In this document: one piece after another, positions 1 through 8,047 of the stretch
How the letters are laid out: every line of letters starts with the position of its first letter
Numbering within the stretch: the stretch's first letter is position 1
NCBI GenBank assembly: GCA_025353015.1
Contig: JANXRM010000464.1
Span: 1-42,810 of the forward strand
Direction of reading: 5' to 3'
Length of the DNA: 42,810 nucleotides
From: Hyphomicrobiales bacterium
GTDB lineage: Bacteria > Pseudomonadota > Alphaproteobacteria > Rhizobiales > Hyphomicrobiaceae
Made by a program: the position numbers and the translations under genes
The notes under the pieces: model-generated
What the model was told of the DNA's origin: nothing
Databases searched by the model: none
Seen by the model: the letters and a program-made list of their open reading frames with translations, nothing else

Positions 1-1
1 G

Positions 2-325
2 TTGCAGGCCAACCCTGTCATCATCGAGGACAACTGCTTTGTCGGCGCGCGATCGGAAGTCGTAGAAGGCGTGATCGTCGGCGAAGGCTCGGTGTTGTCG
101 ATGGGCGTCTTCATCTCGGCCACGACCAAAATCGTCGACCGCTCGAATGGCCGCATCCACATCGGCAAGGTACCGCCCTACTCGGTGGTTGTGCCGGGTT
201 CGTTGCCGGGACTGCCGCTGCCGAACGGCATGCCAGGGCCGGGCCTCTACTGCGCCGTCATCGTCAAGACAGTCGATGCACAGACCCGCGCCAAGACCAG
301 CATCAACGATCTGCTCCGGGATTGA
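2..325 (+). CDS. dapD: DapD C-terminal part (tetrahydrodipicolinate N-succinyltransferase), 5' end outside window
   Basis: This is the last 107 residues of the enzyme that succinylates tetrahydrodipicolinate with succinyl-CoA in the succinylase branch of lysine and diaminopimelate synthesis, in the cytoplasm. The visible part holds the end of the left-handed beta-helix: hexapeptide-type repeats run through [20 protein letters not shown] and [13 protein letters not shown]. The C-terminal tail [13 protein letters not shown] and the residues after it are typical of DapD. The reading frame is open to the left edge, so the true start lies upstream; the TTG at position 2 is only the edge of the window. 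The gene ends at a TGA, followed by a short tandem repeat and a convergent hydrolase gene. The family call is confident because the C-terminal signature is well conserved. Confidence 0.93.
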   Translation: MQANPVIIEDNCFVGARSEVVEGVIVGEGSVLSMGVFISATTKIVDRSNGRIHIGKVPPYSVVVPGSLPGLPLPNGMPGPGLYCAVIVKTVDAQTRAKTSINDLLRD

Positions 326-341
326 GAGCTGGGATTGACCG

Positions 342-380
342 AAGGACTGGCTCGCAGGACTGGCTCGAAGGACTGGCTCG
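342..380. repeat. 13-bp tandem repeat, 3 copies
   Basis: Three adjacent 13-bp units read aaggactggctcg, caggactggctcg and aaggactggctcg, differing only at the first base or two. The array lies in the gap between the dapD stop and the end of the convergent hydrolase gene. The unit length is not a multiple of three and no gene crosses it. It looks like a slippage-type minisatellite, one of several in this window. Confidence 0.85.
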
Positions 381-406
381 ACGAAACGCCCAACAGCCGC
401 CGCATC

Positions 407-1246
407 TCACCAGCGCGGCGGTTTGTCGAGCCGCAGGATCTGGCCTTCGAAGCCGGGCGCGGCCGCAGGATAGGCTGATGTCACGCGGTAGTCGTGGCCC
501 GGAATGAGCAGGTCGCGTGAGCCAGCAAGCTTGTTCAGGCGGCGGTAGCCTTCCAGCATGCCCGGCAGATCGTAGAAGATCGCGAACGGCCGCTCATGGT
601 CCGTCTCCTCGAACACGTGCACGGCGTCGGACGCCAGGATCACCCAGCCGCGCGCCGTATGCACGCGCAGCACGGCTTGGCCGCGCGCGTGCCCACCGAT
701 GAGAATGAACTCGATACCCGGCGCCAATGTCACGTCGCCCTTGTGGAAGACCATGCGGTCGGCAAAAACGAGATCGACCAGCTGCTTGATATCCTCGGCG
801 TGATAGGCGGCCCGGAACGGCGCGTGCGTCATGTCGCGGCCGGTGACGTGCAGCATCTCCTCGTCCTGGATGTGGAAGCGCGCCTTTGGATAATCCTCCA
901 GCGTGCCGACGTGATCGAAGTGCGCGTGCGTCAGGATCACGTCCGGCTCCGTGGCGGCCGTGATGCCGATTTTCGCCAACGCCTCGCTCGGTCGGCAGAT
1001 GAAGTCGTATTTGCGGCCCATGCGTTCCGATTGCCTGGCCGTCATGCCGGTGTCGACGATCCAGTTCCGGCCGCCGCCTTTCAGCGCATAGGTGAAAAAA
1101 TCGAGGCCGTGGATCATCTTGGCGTGGTCGCCGCCGAGGAACATGTGGCCGTCAGACCGCAGCGCCTGCTTGGCGTAGCGAATGGCGTAGATCTCGTAGT
1201 CTGGCAAGGCGGAGTTTGGCAGCGAAGACATTGTTGGCGAAGGCAT
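407..1246 (-). CDS. MBL-fold metallohydrolase, N-acyl-homoserine-lactonase-like
   Basis: A 279-residue metallo-beta-lactamase-fold hydrolase. The dinuclear metal-binding motif HxHxDH is seen as HAHFDH at residues 107-112, with later ligand candidates in IGGHARGQAV, ILASDAVH and IPGHDY. The overall plan and length match the AttM/AiiA-type lactonase group of the superfamily, so cleavage of a lactone ring is a reasonable guess, but the substrate cannot be read from sequence. No signal peptide is visible, which suggests a cytoplasmic enzyme. The start at 1246 is supported by an AGGAGAG ribosome site about 6 bases upstream. The gene is convergent with dapD and has no quorum-sensing synthase or receptor beside it. 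Glyoxalase II-like or other esterase activity is possible. Confidence 0.8.
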   Translation of the reverse strand: MPSPTMSSLPNSALPDYEIYAIRYAKQALRSDGHMFLGGDHAKMIHGLDFFTYALKGGGRNWIVDTGMTARQSERMGRKYDFICRPSEALAKIGITAATEPDVILTHAHFDHVGTLEDYPKARFHIQDEEMLHVTGRDMTHAPFRAAYHAEDIKQLVDLVFADRMVFHKGDVTLAPGIEFILIGGHARGQAVLRVHTARGWVILASDAVHVFEETDHERPFAIFYDLPGMLEGYRRLNKLAGSRDLLIPGHDYRVTSAYPAAAPGFEGQILRLDKPPRW

Positions 1247-1382
1247 GGGGGGGCTCTCCTGGGGCTCGGCGATGGCCCGTAACGACGTCCGGACCGCTTC
1301 AACAAAAGCTTAGCCCGGCTTGCGTGAAGCGCAAACCAACAGCTGCGCAGTCCGCAAACCACTCTGAGCCTCGCCCCGAGCA

Positions 1383-1814
1383 TCACGCACGCAGCCCATC
1401 GGCCAGCGCCCGGAAATACCCTTCGGCTGCGGCCAGGCGCTCGATGTGGGCGCTATCGGCTCGCCGCACCGTCTCGGAGATCAACCGAGCCTCGGCCAGG
1501 TGTTCGAGCCGCCGCTTGACGCCAGCCAATCGCCGCCCATCGACGCGGCCGTCCAGCGTCACGACGATGTTCTCGATGTAGCCACTGAGCCGGCCGAACT
1601 CGCGCGTTGCGATGCGGGCGGCGGCTTTGTCTTGCGGGTCGCGATCCAACCGCTCGAAGGCTTCGGCGGCGCGCGCAAGGGTGCCGGCGATCTCGTCGGC
1701 GTAGCGGGCGATTTTCTCGCGCCGGCGGTCATCGACATCCGACACGACCAATTGGAAGCGGCGCATCGCCTCGGTGATGCCGAGAATTTTCAACGTGAAA
1801 TCGAAAAGGCGCAT
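1383..1814 (-). CDS. Hypothetical helical protein, 143 aa
   Basis: I do not recognise this protein. It begins MRLFDFTLKILG and is then almost entirely charged and helical, rich in Arg, Ala and Glu, with no signal peptide or membrane segment. The heptad-like pattern through residues 25-140 suggests a helical bundle or short coiled coil. I chose the ATG at 1814; the open frame continues upstream to 1994, but that stretch runs into the terminator of the preceding gene and has a low-complexity Arg/Pro composition unlike the rest. It lies downstream of the 1204-residue membrane protein on the same strand but is separated from it by a strong terminator, so it probably has its own promoter. Confidence 0.6.
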   Translation of the reverse strand: MRLFDFTLKILGITEAMRRFQLVVSDVDDRRREKIARYADEIAGTLARAAEAFERLDRDPQDKAAARIATREFGRLSGYIENIVVTLDGRVDGRRLAGVKRRLEHLAEARLISETVRRADSAHIERLAAAEGYFRALADGLRA

Positions 1815-1975
1815 GGGGCGAAGTCCCGCAACACGTGCGACGCGCACGCTGCCTGAAAATGCCTGATCGAGCGGGCGGGGGGATAAGTTTGTCGCGAGCG
1901 CTCGCCGCGAATGGGTGCGGGGCCGAATTGGGAGCCGTGGGGTTGGCGGCGGGCTCTCGGGGTTTGCGCGCCCAA

Positions 1976-2004
1976 CAAGAAAAAAGGCCCGCACGGTGCG
2001 GGCC
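1976..2004 (-). terminator. Rho-independent terminator of the 1204-aa membrane protein gene
   Basis: The stem ggcccgcac/gtgcgggcc (1986-2004) is a near-perfect GC palindrome around one central base, folding as about an 8-bp stem with a 3-nt loop. Read on the minus strand it is followed by TTTTTTCTTG. It starts about 27 bases after the stop codon at 2031. On the plus strand it is followed only by TTTGTT, and no plus-strand gene ends here. Confidence 0.88.
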
Positions 2005-2030
2005 TTTGTTGTGCGGCGAAACTTGCGGTT

Positions 2031-5000
2031 TCAGTTCAGCGTGTGGCGTCCCATATCGGCCTGTGCGGTATGGGATGGCAAGCGCTCGTCGTACTGATCG
2101 ATGATGCGGGCGACGCGGGCCAGACGGTCGGGACGGGTGTCGGACAAAGCACGCAGCGCGTCGATCTGCTGTTTCGAGCGGGCGAACATTGCCTTGTCCG
2201 TCGGGGCCAGTGTGCCTTCGGCGGCGCCCGGCTCGAGATCATAGACGATCCGCTCCAGAATCTGCTGGTAGGGCCCTTCCGGTGACAGGAAGAGAACCGG
2301 CAGCAGATGGTTCAGTTCACCAGCGACCGTTTCCAGGACCTGCAGGTAAACCGTATCGTGGTCGTGATGGCCACGCAACTGCTCATAAGCGCCACGGATG
2401 CCTTGCCGCGAGCCTTCGATCGCTTCCGCGACGAGCTTGGAAAGGTGCGGCGCCCGGCCCGTCAGGCGTCGCAACGACTGCTCCGGCTCCGAGTTTTCGC
2501 CAAGCTGCACCGCCATACTGATCTCGCGATCGTTCCAGGGGTAAAGCGCTGCGAGCTGAATGAGCTCGCCCCGGATACGACTGCCGAGGCCCGCGGCCAA
2601 ATCGTCGTTCTGCCGGCGCGGATCGGTCCGGGTGGCCGCCTCGGCACGTGCAACGCGGGGCACGTCGCGGTGCCTGTCATCGTCCATATGCGGCTCGAAA
2701 GGCTCGCCATGCGGGCCGGCCGGCAACGGTGGCGGGGTTGCGGCGCGGCGCGGTTGTGGCGCCTGCATATCGGGCGCGTCCTGCCATTGGGCGGATGGAT
2801 CGAAATTCGGGTCGACCTGGGTGGCAGGCTGCTGATTGGGGAGTGCGCGTTGACGGTCGGCTTGCAACGGGCGCGCTGGTCCTTGGGCCTGCGCCTGAAG
2901 GGAGCGGAGCGCTTTCGCAGCGGCCCGACTGGCAAGCGCGTCGTGATCGGTACGGAACGCCGGGATGGCAGCAGCGCGCATCAGCAGCAGCGTCTTGTAG
3001 AAATCCGACGAGACCACGTAGCGCGGCTGGTTATCCGCGTCCTTTTTGCTCGTGTCCGGCCGCTGCTCGACCGTATTCGGGATCGTGGCGCCAGCGCCAA
3101 GCGTGTTCATGACGAGGCGGCGCGCGATCTGGTCCTCGATGCGCGAAGGATAGGCGGCAGCCGAAAAGCCCTTCACATCAGAAATAGGATGCAGCTCGGC
3201 CAACACGATCTCCGCATTCGCCTGCGGATCGGGCAGCAGGGCGACGCCGATGACGTTGACCAGCTCCTTCTTGTCGACTTCGGCGGTCTTGATTTTCCAG
3301 TTCTTGCGCTGGGCAACCGCGAAATAGCGGGCGAGGCCGGTGCTGACCAGGAAGCGGACGCGGTCGCGATCCACCGGCCGGACGGCACCGATGGTCGCGC
3401 CCTGGGCGAGCACGGCGCGCATTTCGTCGACGTTGCCGTCGCGTTCATCGAGGATGATCTCGTTCGAGAACCCGTCCCGGCCCTGGATCGGGTGCATGGA
3501 TCGCAAGAGGGCTGCGAGCGTCGCTTTTGGATGTGGCGTATGCGAAAGCGCGGCGTCGATGGCGCCTTCGAGCTGATCGGCGGTGAGGTCGCTGCGCCCC
3601 TCGAGGTCGGTCAACGGCGACTTGACGGCGGTGGCGCCGAAGAGGCCTGACATGAAGACGAGGCCGTCGATGGCGATGGCGATGGCGAGCGCCAGATAGG
3701 CGAGGCGGTTGCCGTCCTGGAAGGCGTTCCAGGTGACGACGAAGCGATGCGCCTTATCGTCGCGATTGAGATCGATCGACGAAATCTTGGCCGCCATCTC
3801 GCTGGAATCGCGGCTCGGTAGTCCGCTGTCCTGCAGGCATTTACGCCCGAACGAGAGCAAGCCGTCGGTGCCGCCGGTCTGGGGCAGCTTGTCGCCGCCC
3901 GAGCAGTTCTTGGCGAAGCTTTCGAGACCGGCGTTGAGGGCGAACACGCGGGCCGCCGCCTCGCTCGCCTGCTTCGGATCGCAGTCGACGTCGCGGACGC
4001 GGTTCTTGGTTGCAGGCGTTGCGGCCATAGCGCCGTAAAGCTGCGCGCACTGGGTGGCGACGCCATTCAGCTTCTCGGCGGTTGGGTCCTGGCGGAACTC
4101 GGCGCGGACGCGCTCAAACGAGGCGCGAACGCGAGCGGGATCGACCTTCGGGCCTTCCTCGCTGGCTTTCGAGGTTTCGGCGACCTTGATACGGCTCTCG
4201 GCGGTCTGCGCCTCGCCCTTCAGCTTGGCGATGTCGCCATCGACGGCGGCAAGCTCACGCTCGATCTGGGCGATGCGGGTGTCGACGGTCGCCATGCGCT
4301 TCTCGGCATCGCGGACGCGTTCGTCCTGGATCTTGATGGCGTCCTGCAGGCGCGCCAGCTCGGACAGGCGTTCGCGGTAGAGCGGCCCCTTGCCAACCTT
4401 CAGCGAGCCTTCGGCGCCGCGCTCCTCGGCCATAGCCTCGACGCGCTTGGCGTCGATGGTTTTGACGCGGTTTTCGCGCTCGGTCTTCTTTTCGGAAAGC
4501 TCGGCTGAGAGCGTCGGGCGTTCGCCCTTGAGACGCGACAGCTCGTCGGTCAGCGTGCCTTTTTTCGACGACAGCCCGGCCTGACCGCTGGTCGAGGTGG
4601 CGATGCGCTCCTGCTGCTCGGCAATGGCGCGGCGGCGGCCTTCCATCTGCTGGACGAAATAGGCCTCGATGTCTTTTTCGGCGCCTTGGCTTTGTTTCGA
4701 GAGTTCGCCAAGTGTCTTCTCATAGGCCTTCCAGCCGTCGCTGTTGAAGAGGTGGTCGGCTTCCTCGGCCTGCCGTCGCTGGATCAAGGCGCCGACGTCG
4801 GCGACGACGGCCGCGACCTGATTGATGGAGCGGATCTCGGCGGCGCGCTTCCTCTCACTCTGCGGGAAAATGGAGGTGAACAGCGAGTCGAACGAGAAAA
4901 ACACGCTCGTCGCCATGGTCGAGATGAACATCACCCAGAGCACGGCATTCTTGGCCATGATGCGGGCGGACTGCACATAGGGCTGGGCAATGTCGCTCTT

Positions 5001-5645
5001 ATGGTTGAGGATCAACGTGGCCAGTAGCAACAGGCCGACGCCGAGATAAAGCGATTTGTCGGCGATCTGGCCCCAGGTGAGGGGGCCGGCCGACGCCGCG
5101 CGCGCATCGAAGGCGCCGAGGGCATTGGCGATCGCCGTCAACAGTCCGATGGCGAACAGGCAGCCGATCAACATGCCGATGACCGGCTCCAGCTTGGCCC
5201 AGGCTCCCTGGCCATTATCCAGATCGAACCGTTCGCGGCGGCGCGTCTGCATGCCAGATGCAAAGCTCTCGCCGATCAGCCAGGCGATGATCAACATTAC
5301 GCCCTGGATGCCGAACGTCACCATAAGCGAGAGAATGGGCTCGCCAGTGAAGTTTTTCATGCCGTCCCAGGTGGTCCACCCGGAGGCCAGCGACAAAACG
5401 AATGCGGTGGTCGCCAGCAGCGTCAGCTGCCAGTTGGTCGTGAAGGCGCGTAGAAAAAAGTTGCCCATGCGCGAGAGCAGGCCCGTGCCGTCACTCTTCA
5501 CGCGTTGCGGCAGGAGTTGCGGTAGGAACCGTGACAGCACCATCAGACCGACGGCGAAGGCGGCCAACGGCAGCAGGACGGCGCTATAGTCGCGAAGGGC
5601 GATAAGGAGGCGATCCAAAAGGCCACCGTTGAGTTGCTCTGTCAT
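2031..5645 (-). CDS. Large multi-pass membrane protein with central coiled coil, unknown function (1204 aa)
   Basis: I cannot name this protein. The N-terminal third has about six hydrophobic helices, near residues 18-40, 66-88, 104-126, 152-178, 196-216 and 232-256. Residues roughly 330-500 form a long polar coiled coil rich in Glu, Lys, Arg and Gln. A Cys-containing segment follows (CAQLYGAMAA, DCDPKQ, NCSGGDKLP, KCLQDSG), then another membrane helix near 660-685 (YLALAIAIAIDGLVFMSGLF). The C-terminal 500 residues are soluble, with a Pro/Gln/Arg-rich linker around 930-1010. The four cysteines lie between membrane segments, so they may be periplasmic and disulfide-bonded. Its ATG at 5645 has a GGGGAG site 8 bases upstream. 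It is monocistronic, ending at a strong terminator. A mechanosensing, envelope-spanning or scaffold role is only a guess from the architecture. Confidence 0.85.
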   Translation of the reverse strand: MTEQLNGGLLDRLLIALRDYSAVLLPLAAFAVGLMVLSRFLPQLLPQRVKSDGTGLLSRMGNFFLRAFTTNWQLTLLATTAFVLSLASGWTTWDGMKNFTGEPILSLMVTFGIQGVMLIIAWLIGESFASGMQTRRRERFDLDNGQGAWAKLEPVIGMLIGCLFAIGLLTAIANALGAFDARAASAGPLTWGQIADKSLYLGVGLLLLATLILNHKSDIAQPYVQSARIMAKNAVLWVMFISTMATSVFFSFDSLFTSIFPQSERKRAAEIRSINQVAAVVADVGALIQRRQAEEADHLFNSDGWKAYEKTLGELSKQSQGAEKDIEAYFVQQMEGRRRAIAEQQERIATSTSGQAGLSSKKGTLTDELSRLKGERPTLSAELSEKKTERENRVKTIDAKRVEAMAEERGAEGSLKVGKGPLYRERLSELARLQDAIKIQDERVRDAEKRMATVDTRIAQIERELAAVDGDIAKLKGEAQTAESRIKVAETSKASEEGPKVDPARVRASFERVRAEFRQDPTAEKLNGVATQCAQLYGAMAATPATKNRVRDVDCDPKQASEAAARVFALNAGLESFAKNCSGGDKLPQTGGTDGLLSFGRKCLQDSGLPSRDSSEMAAKISSIDLNRDDKAHRFVVTWNAFQDGNRLAYLALAIAIAIDGLVFMSGLFGATAVKSPLTDLEGRSDLTADQLEGAIDAALSHTPHPKATLAALLRSMHPIQGRDGFSNEIILDERDGNVDEMRAVLAQGATIGAVRPVDRDRVRFLVSTGLARYFAVAQRKNWKIKTAEVDKKELVNVIGVALLPDPQANAEIVLAELHPISDVKGFSAAAYPSRIEDQIARRLVMNTLGAGATIPNTVEQRPDTSKKDADNQPRYVVSSDFYKTLLLMRAAAIPAFRTDHDALASRAAAKALRSLQAQAQGPARPLQADRQRALPNQQPATQVDPNFDPSAQWQDAPDMQAPQPRRAATPPPLPAGPHGEPFEPHMDDDRHRDVPRVARAEAATRTDPRRQNDDLAAGLGSRIRGELIQLAALYPWNDREISMAVQLGENSEPEQSLRRLTGRAPHLSKLVAEAIEGSRQGIRGAYEQLRGHHDHDTVYLQVLETVAGELNHLLPVLFLSPEGPYQQILERIVYDLEPGAAEGTLAPTDKAMFARSKQQIDALRALSDTRPDRLARVARIIDQYDERLPSHTAQADMGRHTLN

Positions 5646-5998
5646 CCCAGTCTCCCCGCAGCCCTCTCAGGGTCAAGCAATCCCCCGAAAGTCCGCCACG
5701 CTAATACGACCTGATCATGGCAAACCGCAGACGACGGCGTGAACAACCGGTCATTTTGGGGCATCGGCGGATGGCTCATCGATCGATTTCCAAACGGCCT
5801 ATCATCAGCCAAGGTCGCGTGTCTCGCTGGATTTTTCACGTTAATTCGTAGTCATGAATTCTTAGTCAGGCGTGGACATGACGCCGACGGCATCGTCGCT
5901 TGCAGAGTTAATCATTCTTTACCGGGGTGAGCAAAGTAGCGTGAGGCAAAAAGCATGCCGTCCATCACAGAGCAACGTTGGCCGGCGATGTGGCCGCT
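5646..5998. other. Intergenic region, no gene supported
   Basis: About 350 bases between the start of the large membrane protein gene and the end of the epimerase-like gene, both on the minus strand. It must hold the promoter for the membrane protein gene, but I see no clear consensus pair. A 65-codon minus-strand frame (5642-5839) has no ribosome site or recognisable protein character. I see no repeat or RNA structure that I can support. Confidence 0.5.
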
Positions 5999-6439
5999 TC
6001 AAGCTGGCGTGTGAACGACGCCATGGCCCCCGGTTTTCGGCATTTCGGCCAATTCGATCACGAGGTTGCCGGTCGACTTGGGGTCGAGAAAAATTATCCG
6101 GCAGTTGCCGTGCCCAATCTTCGGCGCGTCGGATTGGAAGCCGATGCCTTTGCCGCGCAATTCGACAATAGCCGCGTCGATGTCCTCGACCTCCAGGCAG
6201 ATGTGGAACAGCCCCTCGCCGCGTTCGGCGATCCATTTGCTGGTGCCCGTGTCCGGTTTGTCGGACTGCAGCAACTCGAGGTATGTCTCGCCGACCGGGA
6301 ACATGGCGAGGCTGGTGCTGTGCTCGGGCAGATGCTCCTCGTATTCCATTGGAATACCTAGTTTTTCCTCGAAGATAGCCCGCATGGCCGGAATGCTTTT
6401 CACCGCAATGGCGATGTGCTCGATGCGTTTGATCTTCAT
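5999..6439 (-). CDS. mce: Methylmalonyl-CoA epimerase-like VOC/glyoxalase-fold protein
   Basis: A 146-residue vicinal-oxygen-chelate protein that probably interconverts (2R)- and (2S)-methylmalonyl-CoA in the propionyl-CoA to succinyl-CoA route in the cytoplasm. It begins MKIKRIEHIAIAVKSI, which carries the first metal-binding His of the family. It continues with ETYLELLQ (metal Glu), GEGLFHICLEVED (second His) and NLVIELAE (final metal Glu). The spacing and length agree with bacterial epimerases. I chose the ATG at 6439 because the family N-terminus starts exactly there; the longer frame to 6649 adds non-family residues. No mutase or carboxylase gene is adjacent. Another VOC enzyme is possible but less likely. 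Confidence 0.82.
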   Translation of the reverse strand: MKIKRIEHIAIAVKSIPAMRAIFEEKLGIPMEYEEHLPEHSTSLAMFPVGETYLELLQSDKPDTGTSKWIAERGEGLFHICLEVEDIDAAIVELRGKGIGFQSDAPKIGHGNCRIIFLDPKSTGNLVIELAEMPKTGGHGVVHTPA

Positions 6440-6752
6440 GGCAAACTCCTGCTGGCGGCTGTCAGGCCAAATGGTAAGCGCGATATCAGCCGGTATCAAC
6501 GCCGGTCGGCAATGGAGGCAGCGGCAGTGTTTGACCCAACCGTGATTGATCCTGCCGTGGAGAGACTGTGTCCATGTGGAGCCTTCGGCTGGGCCGTGAC
6601 CGGGGCGTGCCCGGAACTTTACAAGTCCTGGTTGAACCCATTTCGCCATGGAACGGCCATGATCCGCAGGGCTTCATGATGCGTATTCTAAACCTTCACC
6701 AAACGTAGATTGCGGTAAAACAACGGAATTTTGGAAATTCGGCGTTGTAGTC

Positions 6753-6781
6753 CTTGAAAACACCGAAGACCTCTCCCATCT
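6753..6781 (+). promoter_or_regulatory. Candidate sigma-32 heat-shock promoter upstream of rpoH
   Basis: CTTGAAA at 6753-6759 and CCCATCT at 6775-6781 fit the alphaproteobacterial sigma-32 consensus (CTTG, 17-18 bases, CYTATnT), with an 18-base spacer after CTTG and one mismatch in the -10 element. The predicted transcript would start near 6789 and give a leader of about 160 bases before rpoH. It suggests sigma-32 activates its own gene, as reported for Caulobacter rpoH. A vegetative promoter probably also exists, but I could not place one. Confidence 0.55.
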
Positions 6782-6948
6782 GGCGTCATCCAAACGTGAT
6801 CCATCGTGACGGGCGATGCACGGGAAGTTGGTTTGAGGTGTTTCGTGCAAGGGAGTAGAGCCTTCCCAAGGCCTACCGGCATCCCGCTGGTTGGCAAGAA
6901 ATGGCTCGAGGGAGCAGCTCTGGGCCTCCGCAAGGGGGTTAAGCTGAG

Positions 6949-7857
6949 ATGAGTATGGCAAGCAAAGCCCTTCCATCGATTTCTGGCGGTTCCAACGGTT
7001 TGGCGCGGTATCTCGAGGAGATCCGGCGCTTTCCGATGCTGGAGCCGAACGAGGAATATATGCTGGCGAAACGCTGGCAGGAGCATCAGGACGGCGATGC
7101 CGCCCAGAAGCTCGTGACGTCGCATCTGCGGCTCGTGGCGCGTATCGCGATGGGTTATCGCGGCTACGGCCTGCCCGTGGGCGAGGTGATCTCCGAAGGC
7201 AACGTCGGCCTGATGATGGCCGTCAAGCGGTTCGACCCGGACAAGGGGTTCCGCTTGGCGACCTACGCCATGTGGTGGATCCGCGCCTCGATCCAGGAGT
7301 ACATCCTGCGGTCGTGGAGCCTCGTGAAAATGGGCACGACGGCTGCACAGAAGAAGCTGTTTTTCAATCTCCGGCGTGTGAAGGGCCAGATCCAGGCGCT
7401 GGAAGAAGGCGACCTGAAGCCTGAACACGTGACACAGATCGCGACCAAACTCGGCGTGCCCGAGCAGGACGTGATCTCGATGAACCGGCGCCTGTCGGGG
7501 GATGCGGCGCTGAACGCGCCGGTTCGTGCGGACCAGGAGTCCGGCGAGTGGCAGGATTGGCTGGTCGACGAAACGCCCAATCAGGAGGAAACGCTGGCGG
7601 AATCCGAAGAACTCGGCATCCGCAAGGCCTATCTGGTGAACGCGATGAGTTCGCTCAACGAACGGGAAAAGCGCATCTTCGAGGCCCGCCGTCTGCAAGA
7701 GGACCCGGCGACGCTGGAAGACCTGTCGACGGAATTCGGCGTGTCGCGGGAACGCATCCGGCAGATCGAAGTGCGCGCGTTCGAGAAAGTGCAGAAGGCC
7801 GTGCAGAAGGCTGCAAAGACGAGCAATGGGCAGATCGAGGGCCGCGCGGGGGCGTAA
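6949..7857 (+). CDS. rpoH: RNA polymerase heat-shock sigma factor RpoH (sigma-32)
   Basis: A 302-residue group 3 sigma factor that directs RNA polymerase to heat-shock promoters. Region 2 is clear (LVTSHLRLVARIAMGYRG, then FRLATYAMWWIRASIQEYIL at 101-120). The RpoH-specific box QKKLFFNLRR at 134-143 separates it from RpoD and RpoS. Region 4 ends in a helix-turn-helix, TLEDLSTEFGVSRERIRQIE, near 251-270. The length is typical. The ATG at 6949 follows an AAGGGGG site about 10 bases upstream; a second ATG two codons later (6955) is an alternative. A candidate sigma-32 promoter precedes it and a hairpin terminator follows, so it is probably monocistronic. Many alphaproteobacteria have two rpoH paralogues, and this could be either. 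Confidence 0.96.
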   Translation: MSMASKALPSISGGSNGLARYLEEIRRFPMLEPNEEYMLAKRWQEHQDGDAAQKLVTSHLRLVARIAMGYRGYGLPVGEVISEGNVGLMMAVKRFDPDKGFRLATYAMWWIRASIQEYILRSWSLVKMGTTAAQKKLFFNLRRVKGQIQALEEGDLKPEHVTQIATKLGVPEQDVISMNRRLSGDAALNAPVRADQESGEWQDWLVDETPNQEETLAESEELGIRKAYLVNAMSSLNEREKRIFEARRLQEDPATLEDLSTEFGVSRERIRQIEVRAFEKVQKAVQKAAKTSNGQIEGRAGA

Positions 7858-7893
7858 CCTCGCGGTCAATAGCCAGACATCGCGATCAATGCG

Positions 7894-7925
7894 AAGCCCG
7901 TTCCTGGACCGAGGGGCGGGCTTTT
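7894..7925 (+). terminator. Probable Rho-independent terminator of rpoH
   Basis: AAGCCCG (7894-7900) pairs with CGGGCTT (7917-7923), giving a 7-bp stem. The 16-base loop can itself form a short CCT/AGG pairing, and the structure ends in a run of four T. It lies 37 bases after the rpoH stop. The T tract is short, so efficiency is uncertain. Confidence 0.6.
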
Positions 7926-8047
7926 CAGCGCTCGTAACGGGCGACGGGCGCAATTGGCATTGTGACGTTGACATGACAATCCATCACCGGCTACCCGACG
8001 CTTCGACCGGCCCCCACCGGCTTCATCGCTGACACTGCAGAGGCTCG

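Noticed and set aside
378-393. 16-base exact match (tcgacgaaacgcccaa) to rpoH at 7565-7580
   Set aside because: One match of this size is expected by chance fairly often in a 43-kb high-GC window; no flanking similarity.
5642-5839. 65-codon minus-strand frame just before the large membrane protein
   Set aside because: No ribosome site, no conserved character, and it overlaps the start of the real gene.
6688-7974. 428-codon minus-strand open frame over rpoH
   Set aside because: Antisense shadow of rpoH in high-GC DNA, with no recognisable domain.
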